This document shows, piece by piece, positions 50,163-57,870 of a DNA stretch of 58,992 bases (its first letter is position 1; the number at the start of each line of letters is the position of its first letter). The position numbers and the translations under genes were made by a program. The stretch is from the NCBI GenBank assembly GCA_029565415.1, contig JAKQOH010000070.1:1-58992 (forward strand). Direction: 5' to 3'. Under the pieces are notes generated by a model. That model was not told the DNA's origin, made no database searches, and saw only the letters and a program-made list of their open reading frames with translations. Source of the DNA: Candidatus Rifleibacteriota bacterium. GTDB taxonomy: Bacteria > Riflebacteria > Ozemobacteria > Ozemobacterales > Ozemobacteraceae.

Positions 50163-51002
50163 TTACTCTTCCTCGGTGGCCTGGGCGGGCTTGGTCACTT
50201 CACCGGAATCCTGGGACTGGGTCGAAGTGGTGCCCTGCTCGACGTCCTTGGTCGTGTCGGCCTTGTCTTCAGCCTGCTTGGCAGCCGCATCGCTGGCGGC
50301 CTTGTCGGCGGCCTTGCCACCTTCAGCCCAACCGGTCTTGCCGGCGCTGGTGATCTGGCCGATGATGTCGGAGAACTTCTGATCGGCGTCGGCAGCCGTC
50401 TGGCCGACCTTTTCGATCGCCTTGCCGGCGTAATCGAGGGCCGTGCCGACCTTGATCAGGATCTTGCCGACGTTCACGAGGGCCGCGCCGATCGCCGAGG
50501 TCCACGGAATCGCCTGGAGAGCGGTGCCGATCGAGACCAGGGCAGTGCCGACGGTCTTGAGCAACTGGCCGATCTTCTGGAGCAACTGGCCGATCTTGAT
50601 CAGGGCCTTCTGGGCGGCGGCCTTGACGGCGGTCAGCTTCTCGAAGGTGCTTCCATCACCCTTGGCGGCGCTGCCGATCTCCTTGACGCTGCCGGCAGCT
50701 TCCTCGGCGGTACCCTTCACGCTGTTGACCTGGCCCTTCGCATCGCGAAGATTCTGGTTGGCATTATCGATGTTCTTCTTGGTCCCGCTGCCCATGTACC
50801 ACTTTTTCTTGGCTTCCTGGGTGTTGTCGAGGGTGGCGCCGGCATCCTTGACCTGCGCGCTGCCCTCCTGGGCGGAGACGGTCGCGCTCGCCGCGTCGGC
50901 GTTCGCTGCCTCTTCGGCCCAAGCGGCCATGTTCAGGGCAAAGGGCTCGATCACCATCAACGCAACCAAAACCCACGCCATCATCCATCGCACCTGTTTC
51001 AT
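50163..51002 (-). CDS. Secreted heptad-repeat protein at the end of cassette B
   Basis: A 279-residue protein with a signal peptide (VLVALMVIEPFALNMAAWA, cut near residue 29). The central part (about 128-200) is built of 7-residue units with the pattern x-[IV]-G-x-x-[LA]-x: KIGQLLQ, KIGQLLK, TVGTALV, SIGTALQ, NVGKILI, KVGTALD, YAGKAIE and KVGQTAA. These would form an amphipathic helix able to lie on a membrane or self-assemble. The coding DNA shows near-identical 21-base units (around 50560-50600), so the repeat expanded recently. The C terminus is hydrophilic, Ala/Asp/Thr/Glu-rich. AGGAGG precedes the ATG at 51002. It lies 96 bases after the last pilin gene of cassette B. No known family recognised. 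Confidence 0.78.
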   Translation of the reverse strand: MKQVRWMMAWVLVALMVIEPFALNMAAWAEEAANADAASATVSAQEGSAQVKDAGATLDNTQEAKKKWYMGSGTKKNIDNANQNLRDAKGQVNSVKGTAEEAAGSVKEIGSAAKGDGSTFEKLTAVKAAAQKALIKIGQLLQKIGQLLKTVGTALVSIGTALQAIPWTSAIGAALVNVGKILIKVGTALDYAGKAIEKVGQTAADADQKFSDIIGQITSAGKTGWAEGGKAADKAASDAAAKQAEDKADTTKDVEQGTTSTQSQDSGEVTKPAQATEEE

Positions 51003-51098
51003 CGTCTGTTCCTCCTGACGTTGTGTTTTTCTACCCAACCGGGGTGTTTCACCTACGAGACGCCGCCGGTTCGTTCCCGGTTCACGAAAAATCGCGTT

Positions 51099-51800
51099 TC
51101 AATTATGATAGGTTTCGTAGTTCCAGGTCAAATGATTCAGACTGCTCGAGACGAAGTTGCTCGAGATCGTCGTGGTCAGCTCGAGCGGCTTGCCGATGTT
51201 CGTCGAGCCGTACATCTGCTGCCCCTCATGAATCAGAAGGCGCACCCAGAGCAGCGGAACCCCGGGATTGACCATGTGCGTGTAGACCCGGAACTCGACG
51301 GTCTCGAAACCGCGGAAAACCCGTTCCGCGCCCCGATATTTGCGTTTCAGGGTCTTCGTCGCCGCGTCGAACTGATACTGGACCTGCTCCACATTCGGCC
51401 GGGCCCCGGCATCGAACTCGAACCGGAAGAACGCGACCCCGTTGGGCGTGACCTGGATCGGATCGCCATATCGGGGATCCCAGGCGGGGGGATCCTTGAA
51501 GATGTTCTTCCGGAGACGGTTCACGTAGAGATACCCGTCGGAGGCGCCGGTCACGCTCTTGAACCGGGGACAGGCCGAGGCGAAGTCGCGCCGGAGATAA
51601 TTGATCGCGAGCCGCGCATCCTGCAGGTTCTGCAGGTTCACCGTGCCGTACATATAATGCGAGCGGACGCCGGCGAGCAGCTTATATATCAATAGAAATA
51701 TAAAAAACGCCACGGCCATGCTGGCGATCATCTCGACCAGCGTGAACGCGGTCCGGCCCCGGAAGGGGCGTCTGAACTCAATAGGCAATCTGATTGTCAT
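51099..51800 (-). CDS. GspJ/PilW-like minor pseudopilin (cassette B)
   Basis: A 233-residue prepilin with an unusually long basic leader (RLPIEFRRPFRGRTA) and the pilin helix FTLVEMIASMAVAFFIFLLI. The residue before the cut is Ala (TA-FTLVE) rather than the usual Gly, which prepilin peptidase tolerates poorly. LQDARLAINYLRRDFASA (about 60-77) is the GspJ/PilW-type segment after the helix. It overlaps the upstream GspI-like gene by 23 bases. The DNA of the helix-to-body junction (51680-51710) is strikingly AT-rich. Confidence 0.82.
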   Translation of the reverse strand: MTIRLPIEFRRPFRGRTAFTLVEMIASMAVAFFIFLLIYKLLAGVRSHYMYGTVNLQNLQDARLAINYLRRDFASACPRFKSVTGASDGYLYVNRLRKNIFKDPPAWDPRYGDPIQVTPNGVAFFRFEFDAGARPNVEQVQYQFDAATKTLKRKYRGAERVFRGFETVEFRVYTHMVNPGVPLLWVRLLIHEGQQMYGSTNIGKPLELTTTISSNFVSSSLNHLTWNYETYHN

Positions 51801-52329
51801 GTACGATCAGGGTTTTGAGGGTGATGCGCCGCATCCGGTCCCCGGAGGGATCGATCGGGTTGGCCGGCGCCTTTCCCTCGTTCCATTTCACCTCGACGGT
51901 CACCTCGCTGAGATGCCCCGCCCCGATTCCCGTTGTCACGGGCACCACACTGATATTCCGGAGAAAGAAGGCCGTATTATACTGTTCAGAATATCCGATA
52001 TCCTTCGTGATCAATCCGTCGGCGGTCCATTTGCCGTTCAGCGGATCCACCGCATCCACCCGAGCGGCCCCGGGCGCTCCGCCGCCGGTATCGACGATGA
52101 GGGAGCCGCCGCAACTGCGCAGATTCACGTCGAGATTGGCCGTGTCCGTGGCGATGGCGGCCCATTCCAGCGCCTCGTTGGCCAGCTCCAGGGCGCGCAG
52201 GTAGTTGATCGCCTTCGAGGTGTCGGAGCGGGAGTTCGAAACCATCATGATGATCGGAATCGAGCAGACGGCGGCGATCAGCGTGGCGATGATGATCTCG
52301 ACGAAGCCGAACCCGTTTCTGCGGCTCAT
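51778..52329 (-). CDS. GspI/PilV-like minor pseudopilin (cassette B)
   Basis: A 183-residue prepilin: leader MSRRNG, then FGFVEIIIATLIAAVCSIPI with Glu at position 5. The globular domain includes ALELANEALEWAAIA (about 46-60), as in PilV/GspI proteins, and two Cys. The start overlaps the end of the 119-residue gene by 4 bases (ATGA) and the end overlaps the GspJ-like gene by 23 bases, so the cassette is tightly coupled. Confidence 0.83.
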   Translation of the reverse strand: MSRRNGFGFVEIIIATLIAAVCSIPIIMMVSNSRSDTSKAINYLRALELANEALEWAAIATDTANLDVNLRSCGGSLIVDTGGGAPGAARVDAVDPLNGKWTADGLITKDIGYSEQYNTAFFLRNISVVPVTTGIGAGHLSEVTVEVKWNEGKAPANPIDPSGDRMRRITLKTLIVHDNQIAY

Positions 52330-52685
52330 TTCCCTGCCTCCGGACGCGTTTTCCCAGAAGCCGGCGCGGGAAGATCCGGTTTCAGGGCGGCTGCACGGTT
52401 GCCGAGCGCTTTCATCCCTACGGCATCCTCTTCAGGAGTCGACGGCAGAAACAGAAAGGCGGGCGGCGCCGATACCCGGATGGCCCCCTGGGGAAGAGGC
52501 TCCGCGACGGGAAGGGGCATCGCGACGTTGCCGGTCGTGCCGGCCGCACCTCGTTCTTCGGCGACGGGTTCCGGCGCTTCGACGGTCGCGCCTGGGCCCC
52601 GTGCGGCGAGTTTCTGCAGGAGAGCGAGCGTCCCGATCATCATGCAGAAAACGACGAACACGATGGCCCAGCGGTTCCTGTCCAT
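52326..52685 (-). CDS. Small single-pass membrane protein in cassette B
   Basis: A 119-residue protein with an N-terminal membrane segment (WAIVFVVFCMMIGTLALLQK, about 6-25) and a Pro/Ala-rich, low-complexity outside part. It has no prepilin motif. It overlaps the giant GspK-like gene by one base (TGATG) and the GspI-like gene by four. Layout recalls the small bitopic proteins (such as GspC- or PilN/PilP-type) that link pseudopilus and platform, but no sequence similarity is visible. No counterpart exists in cassette A. Confidence 0.7.
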   Translation of the reverse strand: MDRNRWAIVFVVFCMMIGTLALLQKLAARGPGATVEAPEPVAEERGAAGTTGNVAMPLPVAEPLPQGAIRVSAPPAFLFLPSTPEEDAVGMKALGNRAAALKPDLPAPASGKTRPEAGK

Positions 52686-55207
52686 CAGAAGGTCTCCCTT
52701 CCCGCCGCGTTCATGCTGAACATGGTGCGCACGCTGCCGATACTGACGCGGCAGGGATCATACCGGGGCGGTTCGGGATTGTAGATGAGCGGATCATGGA
52801 TGACGGTGAGCGCTCCGTTCTGCGGAACGCCGTTGTTGCCGGATTCGGTGAACAGGTAATCCACGACCAGGTTCCCGTAGATCTTGACGGACTTGTTGTT
52901 CGGGTTGAAGCTGCCCTGGGCCGACAACTGCGATGGATCGCGGCCGGAGCCGGACGGGACATAGGTGTTCGCGATCAGCGAAGCATGGATCTCGACGTCA
53001 CTTGCAGCCGAATCGACGAGGAAATCCCCGTCGAGCAGCAGGATTCGGAGCGTCTGGTCCGAGTCGCGGCCGTCTTTCTTGAGCAGGGTGCCGATCCTGC
53101 AGTTGCCTTTGCCGAGAAAGATGAGACCCCGGCCGGCAAACTGCTGCACCCGTGTCAGATCCAGGTCGCCCTCGGTGATGTACATATAGCCGTCCACCCA
53201 CAGGGTGGTCTTCCCGCCTTCCTCGATGACCCGTTCCCGAAGGAAGGACTGGGGATCGTAATAATTCCGGCTGCACAGATTCTCATCGATGATCCGGTAC
53301 ATCTTGTGGCCCGGCTTCACGTTTTTTCCCGGGGGGACCAGTTGTTGTGGGTGCAGGAGCACACCGTCGGCTTTGGGATTGTACACCGCATACGCACCAT
53401 CCGTCGTGAGCACCTTGACGTTGTCCGTGTCGATCAGACGATTGACCGGCACGGTGTCGATCGCGCGGCTCATCAGCGAGGCATCCTCGATGTACGAGCC
53501 GAAGGCGGTGGAGCCCATGCCCTTCGCGAACAGCTCGTTGCTGCCCCGCAGCAGCGTGGAGGGCTGGTTGAGGAAGGTGTCTTCCTGGTTGAGCACGGAA
53601 TCCTTGCGGTAATACTCGAGGGGAACGGGAGCGAGGATGCAGGGCACCTGGATGTTCAGCAGAGTGAAGGTCGCAACCAGCTCGTCGAAGTAGGCGAGCT
53701 TGAAAAAGCGCATCCAGGCGTTTCCCTCGACCAGAACCGGGGTCACGTGCGTCGGTCCGTACAGTTTCGCCATCTTGCCCACATAGGCGCGTTCCTGGTT
53801 GTACGGCGGGTTCGACGAATCATCCTGGGGGCTGAGATTCTGGTACATCCAGGGTCCGACATTCGCGGTGCGGCTGGTCTGGGTCGCCAGCCCGGCGAGG
53901 CGGGTATCGCCCGTGATCGTGGTGGGAACGGGAAGACGGCTCGCGCCCGTCAGGTCCCAGACGGCGGCGGCGTCGGTGTAGCCCCACCGGTAGACCCAGT
54001 TGTCGACGCAGGTCTGGACCATCTGCTTGAATCCGTCACAGCTCCCGTAATGGTAGCAGTCCGCACTGACATTGTCGGCGAAATCCTTGCAGACCGCCCA
54101 GGCCGCCGAGTTGCTGTTGGCATTCGAAGAGCCGACCGCCTGCTCGCAGCGATCCTTGAGATCGGGACCGCTGACGAAGCCTCCGCCGCCGAGAATCGCG
54201 ATGGCAGAGCGGTTCACGAGGTCGACATACTGTTTCTTGATTTCCACGACCTCGTAAAAGGCTGCCATCACGAATTGTGCGATATCCCAATATTTGGCGG
54301 AGTTCACGCCGAAGAACACCTTGAAGGTGGCCGAGCCGATGCCCGGAAAAGCGAATCGTTCGGAAGCCGTCGGCGGGATGCCCATCAGCGGGTCCAGGAG
54401 ATGCCGCTGTTCGGCATAGTTCACGTCGAACCAGAGGCGGGGCGGGACGGGATCCGGCACCGTCTGGTCGAACTCGCGGCATTTCGGGTAATAATGATTC
54501 CCGATATATACTGACGAATATACCCCCGCGGCGAAATCGGTATCGGGAATGCCCTGGACGACGACCCGGCGGCGCGGGTTGTTCCAGTCGGGGCCGTAAT
54601 GTTTCACGAACAGCGCGTATCGGTCGAAAAAGTGCCGCAGATCGACGAGCTTCAGGTCGCGGCGTTCCTTGATCTCGATTTTCGTCTGGTCGCCCTCGAG
54701 ATGTTCGGCGCGGGAAACGATCTCGATGTAGCCGCCGAACCCGGTCGTTCCCGTGACGGTGGTGCGCTTGTCGAGGTTGATCGTCGCCTGGCTGGTGATC
54801 GAGATACGGTAGCCGGCCCTGGTCGCGAGTTCCTGCGTGAGGACGGGCGTGTAGTTCGACGGAAAGATGTTGGCGCTGTAGGGAAGGGCGACGCCGGTCG
54901 TCTGGTCCTTCCGGATGGGGTCGCGGAACGCCTTGAAAAAAGAGTTCTCCGACCCGCCGGGGGCGTGCAGGTTTGCCTGGCTGCGAAGGATGCCGACGAT
55001 CTCGTTGTTGGCCGCCTGGGCCAGCATCGCGAGACGGTTCTGGTCGATCGACTTCGACAGTTGTTCGATCGCCCCGCCCTTGAAGGTCGAAAGCGCGAAT
55101 GCCAGCACCGCCATGACCAGAAACACGGCCAGGACGACGAAGAAAACCACACCGGCATCGGAACGGTGCGTCAGATGGGGATTTCGGGCGACGTTCGGTG
55201 ATTTCAT
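52685..55207 (-). CDS. Giant GspK/PilX-like pseudopilin (cassette B)
   Basis: An 840-residue protein whose N terminus is prepilin-like: a basic leader ending SDAG, then VVFFVVLAVFLVMAVLAFAL without the Glu at position 5, as in GspK and PilX. AQAANNEIVGILRS and an adjacent IDQNRLAMLAQAA resemble the segment following the helix in those proteins. The remaining 750 residues are far longer than GspK (about 300) and match nothing recognised. Cys-rich parts occur (CREFDQTV; CEQAVGSS; CKDFADNVSADCYHYGSC), and the C-terminal part has polar repeats (DGDFLVDSAASDVEIHASLI). It is the first gene of cassette B. ATG at 55207 is preferred; the ATGs at 55219 and 55252 lie in or upstream of a -10-like TATACA (55225-55230). 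Confidence 0.75.
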   Translation of the reverse strand: MKSPNVARNPHLTHRSDAGVVFFVVLAVFLVMAVLAFALSTFKGGAIEQLSKSIDQNRLAMLAQAANNEIVGILRSQANLHAPGGSENSFFKAFRDPIRKDQTTGVALPYSANIFPSNYTPVLTQELATRAGYRISITSQATINLDKRTTVTGTTGFGGYIEIVSRAEHLEGDQTKIEIKERRDLKLVDLRHFFDRYALFVKHYGPDWNNPRRRVVVQGIPDTDFAAGVYSSVYIGNHYYPKCREFDQTVPDPVPPRLWFDVNYAEQRHLLDPLMGIPPTASERFAFPGIGSATFKVFFGVNSAKYWDIAQFVMAAFYEVVEIKKQYVDLVNRSAIAILGGGGFVSGPDLKDRCEQAVGSSNANSNSAAWAVCKDFADNVSADCYHYGSCDGFKQMVQTCVDNWVYRWGYTDAAAVWDLTGASRLPVPTTITGDTRLAGLATQTSRTANVGPWMYQNLSPQDDSSNPPYNQERAYVGKMAKLYGPTHVTPVLVEGNAWMRFFKLAYFDELVATFTLLNIQVPCILAPVPLEYYRKDSVLNQEDTFLNQPSTLLRGSNELFAKGMGSTAFGSYIEDASLMSRAIDTVPVNRLIDTDNVKVLTTDGAYAVYNPKADGVLLHPQQLVPPGKNVKPGHKMYRIIDENLCSRNYYDPQSFLRERVIEEGGKTTLWVDGYMYITEGDLDLTRVQQFAGRGLIFLGKGNCRIGTLLKKDGRDSDQTLRILLLDGDFLVDSAASDVEIHASLIANTYVPSGSGRDPSQLSAQGSFNPNNKSVKIYGNLVVDYLFTESGNNGVPQNGALTVIHDPLIYNPEPPRYDPCRVSIGSVRTMFSMNAAGRETF

Positions 55208-55340
55208 GGGGTGATGCATCACATTGTATAGTACCGTTCGAGAGAACGCCACTTTTCGAAGGGATCGGAAAGAACATCAAGAACGGCAGGATCGTCTTCG
55301 CCGATGAATCGCTCTTTCCGCCGGGAACGGGGCACGACGT

Positions 55341-55370
55341 TGTTTTCGAAGCCGGATCCTGTGCTATAGT
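55341..55370 (+). promoter_or_regulatory. Extended -10 promoter for the secreted protein at 55409
   Basis: TGTTTT (or TTTTCG, 16-base spacing) precedes an extended -10 TGCTATAGT. A very similar TTTTC...TGTGCTATA arrangement lies before the lipoprotein gene at 56878. Confidence 0.6.
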
Positions 55371-55408
55371 GAAAGGCGTTCGAAACAGGAAAACGAGGGG
55401 GTAATGCC

Positions 55409-56800
55409 ATGATCATGAAGCGTTCTCTGCGGCTCCCGGTGATAACGGCGGTGGTCGTCCTGCTGGCGACGGTTTCCGCGGTCTCGGCCGTGGCGGAGGA
55501 AGCCCGCTACTTCGTGACCGTCACCCGGTTCGGGTCGTTCCTGGCCGCACCGGAGAAAGAGAGCCTCGAGCTGTTCCGGCGGCTTTCGCGGATCCTCACC
55601 CCCTTGTTCGAAACACATCTGAAAAATGCCTACGACGCCGCCGGCTTCACCCCGGCCGGCCCCGAAAAGCAGCTCGACGGGATGAAACCCATCCCGGCCG
55701 CAGCCTGGTCACAGGCCCAGCAGGCGTCGGTCGAGCAGCTTCGCAGCCGCGAAAGCGAGTTGCTCCGCACCGTCATGAATGCCGTCCCCTTCCCCGACAG
55801 CGGCCTGCATCTGATCGGGCTTATGGATCCCAAGACCATTCTCGGGCGCGTCGAGCAGCTGATCTCGGAGCCCGAGATCCAGAACCGGCTCAAGCCGCGC
55901 CAGCTCGCGAACATCCAGAACCGGATTCTGCCCATGCTCCAGATGGCGGATGCCATCGCCGTCGCGGCCCGCCTGACCCCGGCGGGGCTGAATCTCGAGC
56001 TGCATCTGCGCGCCGGCAAGCACTACGCGGATCTCGTCGCCGACAACGGCGTTTTCCCTGCGCCGCTGCGGTGCGGTGCGTATCTCGAACCCGGTGCGCT
56101 GCTGACCTTCGCCCAGGTGCATCCACCGGCGTCGGCCGGGGCGACGATGCAGATGCTGGACGCGATTCCCCAGACGAAGATCGTCGAGGCGTATCTCGCC
56201 TCGGCCGGACTCGAGTTCGAGCGCGACATTCTTTCGAACCCCGGCGTCGAGTCGTTCGCCCAGCTCGATCTGTTGCCCACGGGGGAAGGCGGCCTTCCCG
56301 AGTTCCGTTCCGCCGTCCGGGTCAAGGATCCCGCGCGACTCCTCACCCTGCTACCCAAGTTCAAGCAGCTCGCCATGAGCGTGGGCGTGATGGCAACCCC
56401 GTCCCTCGAGCCGCGGCCGACCGTGAAACTGTCGTATTTCCTGCTGCCGGCCCTCACGGTGCATGTCGGGATGTCGGGAGATCTGCTTCTGATCGCCACC
56501 AGCCGTGATACGCTTCTCCGGCTCACGGACCGGGTCGAGCAAATCGCCGCCGGCAAGCTCCCCGGCTTCACGGAAGTGCCGGCCGATGCGCACCGGTTCT
56601 GGAACATCCGGTTCGGCCACCTGAACGAGCAGCTTCAGAAGTTCCTCCAGTCGCCCCTGCTGCAGGGCCGCGGCATCCCGCCCTTCTCGAACATCAACGT
56701 CACCAACGAGCTCGGCGATCTGCAGATGATCACCCGGATCAAGCCTGATGGGATGACGATCCGGCTCGATCTGCCCGTCGCCACGGGGTCGGCGAAATGA
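55409..56800 (+). CDS. Secreted protein of unknown function
   Basis: A 463-residue protein with a signal peptide (LPVITAVVVLLATVSAVSAVAEE, residues 9-31). The mature part is a mixed alpha-beta protein with repeated FxxxT-type segments (LIGLMDPKTILGRVEQLI; AVRVKDPARLLTLLPKF; VGMSGDLLLIATSRDTLL). These resemble the DUF3352-like or substrate-gating proteins often found in GC-rich Gram-negative bacteria, but the match is not firm. GAGGGGG lies 8 bases before the first ATG; a second ATG two codons later is possible. It has its own promoter and no partner gene; the following lipoprotein gene has its own promoter too. Confidence 0.75.
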   Translation: MIMKRSLRLPVITAVVVLLATVSAVSAVAEEARYFVTVTRFGSFLAAPEKESLELFRRLSRILTPLFETHLKNAYDAAGFTPAGPEKQLDGMKPIPAAAWSQAQQASVEQLRSRESELLRTVMNAVPFPDSGLHLIGLMDPKTILGRVEQLISEPEIQNRLKPRQLANIQNRILPMLQMADAIAVAARLTPAGLNLELHLRAGKHYADLVADNGVFPAPLRCGAYLEPGALLTFAQVHPPASAGATMQMLDAIPQTKIVEAYLASAGLEFERDILSNPGVESFAQLDLLPTGEGGLPEFRSAVRVKDPARLLTLLPKFKQLAMSVGVMATPSLEPRPTVKLSYFLLPALTVHVGMSGDLLLIATSRDTLLRLTDRVEQIAAGKLPGFTEVPADAHRFWNIRFGHLNEQLQKFLQSPLLQGRGIPPFSNINVTNELGDLQMITRIKPDGMTIRLDLPVATGSAK

Positions 56801-56816
56801 TCCCCTCCCCTTGTCC

Positions 56817-56846
56817 TTTTCAAACGCCCGCGGCTTGTGCTATACA
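56817..56846 (+). promoter_or_regulatory. Promoter of the PhnD-like lipoprotein gene
   Basis: TTTTCA and TATACA are 18 bases apart with an extended TGC before the -10 box. It closely resembles the promoter of the preceding gene. The 5' leader of about 25 bases has AGAGG before the ATG. Confidence 0.55.
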
Positions 56847-56877
56847 TGGAAATCATCCTGACAGGAAGAGGACTGAG

Positions 56878-57846
56878 ATGAGGAAGCTTCGCGTTCCGTT
56901 CGTCGTGCTTGGCTTGTACCTCGCATTCATCGCATTCGTTACGACCGGCTGCGGCGGCAAGGACCCCGCCCCCGCGACCCCGCCCGCAACCACGCAGCCC
57001 GCGCCTGCCCCCGACACGGCAGCCGGTTCCGGCGGGGCATACAAGGACACGATTCTCAAACTCGGCCGGATCCCCTTCACGAACGCCACCGAAATGGTCA
57101 AGAAGCACGAAGGGCTGCTTTCCTATCTCCGGCAGGAGCTCGGCGTGAAAGAGACGCGCCTCGTGCTCGCCTCTGACTACAAGGGCATCATCGACAAGCT
57201 GGCCCGCGGCGAGATCGATATCGGCTGGCTCGGCACCACCTCCTACGTCGAAGCGCTCGCAGATCCCAAGCAGAAAGCCTCGATGCGCATCCTCGTGAAG
57301 CCGCGCCGGTTCAAAACGACCTCCTACCGCGGCATCATTATCGCCCGCGGCGACAGCGGCATCCGTAATCTCTCCGACCTCAAGGGCAAGAAAATCGCCT
57401 GGGTCGAGAAGGATTCGGCTTCCGGCTACCTGTTCCCAAAGGCGCTCCTGCTCGAGGCCGGGGTGAATCCCGACAAGGATTTCGCCGAAGCCGGCTTCCT
57501 GGGCAAGCATGACGCCGTCGTGCTGAACGTCCTTCTCGGCAAGTATGACGCCGGCGCCTGCTACGACGACGCGCGCAACACGCTTCGCGAGAAGGAGAAG
57601 ATGAACGAGCTGACGATCCTCGCCTCGACGCAGGACATCTCGAACGAGCCGATCGTTTGCCGCGCCGACCTTCCCGAGGACATCATCGAGAAGATCAAGA
57701 AGGCGTTCCTCAAGCTCGACATCGACGATCCGACCTACAAGAAGGTCCTCGAGGACTGCACCGACGTTCAGGGCTTCGTAACGGCCCAGGATTCGGATTA
57801 CGAGTATGTCCAGAAGGTGCTCAGCCTTCTTCAGACGCACAAGTAA
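56878..57846 (+). CDS. PhnD-like phosphate/phosphonate-binding lipoprotein
   Basis: A 322-residue lipoprotein: residues 1-24 end in the lipobox TTGC, then a Pro/Ala-rich linker (about 30-52) and a periplasmic-binding fold of the PhnD/PtxB type. Family marks include GRIPFTNATEMVKKHEGLL, SDYKGIIDKLARGEIDIGWLG, RNLSDLKGKKIAWVEKDSASGYLFP and VLLGKYDAGACYDDARN. Such proteins bind phosphate, phosphite or phosphonates. No ABC permease or ATPase is present downstream; instead a HAMP-GAF sensor begins 24 bases after the stop, so the lipoprotein probably delivers its ligand to a sensor. Promoter and start are clear. Confidence 0.85.
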   Translation: MRKLRVPFVVLGLYLAFIAFVTTGCGGKDPAPATPPATTQPAPAPDTAAGSGGAYKDTILKLGRIPFTNATEMVKKHEGLLSYLRQELGVKETRLVLASDYKGIIDKLARGEIDIGWLGTTSYVEALADPKQKASMRILVKPRRFKTTSYRGIIIARGDSGIRNLSDLKGKKIAWVEKDSASGYLFPKALLLEAGVNPDKDFAEAGFLGKHDAVVLNVLLGKYDAGACYDDARNTLREKEKMNELTILASTQDISNEPIVCRADLPEDIIEKIKKAFLKLDIDDPTYKKVLEDCTDVQGFVTAQDSDYEYVQKVLSLLQTHK

Positions 57847-57870
57847 CCCCATCGACCGGCGCCTCGACCC

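Noticed and set aside
50527..50610. CRISPR-like array suggested by short tandem DNA units
   Set aside because: The 21-base units are in-frame codon repeats of a heptad protein with no spacers.
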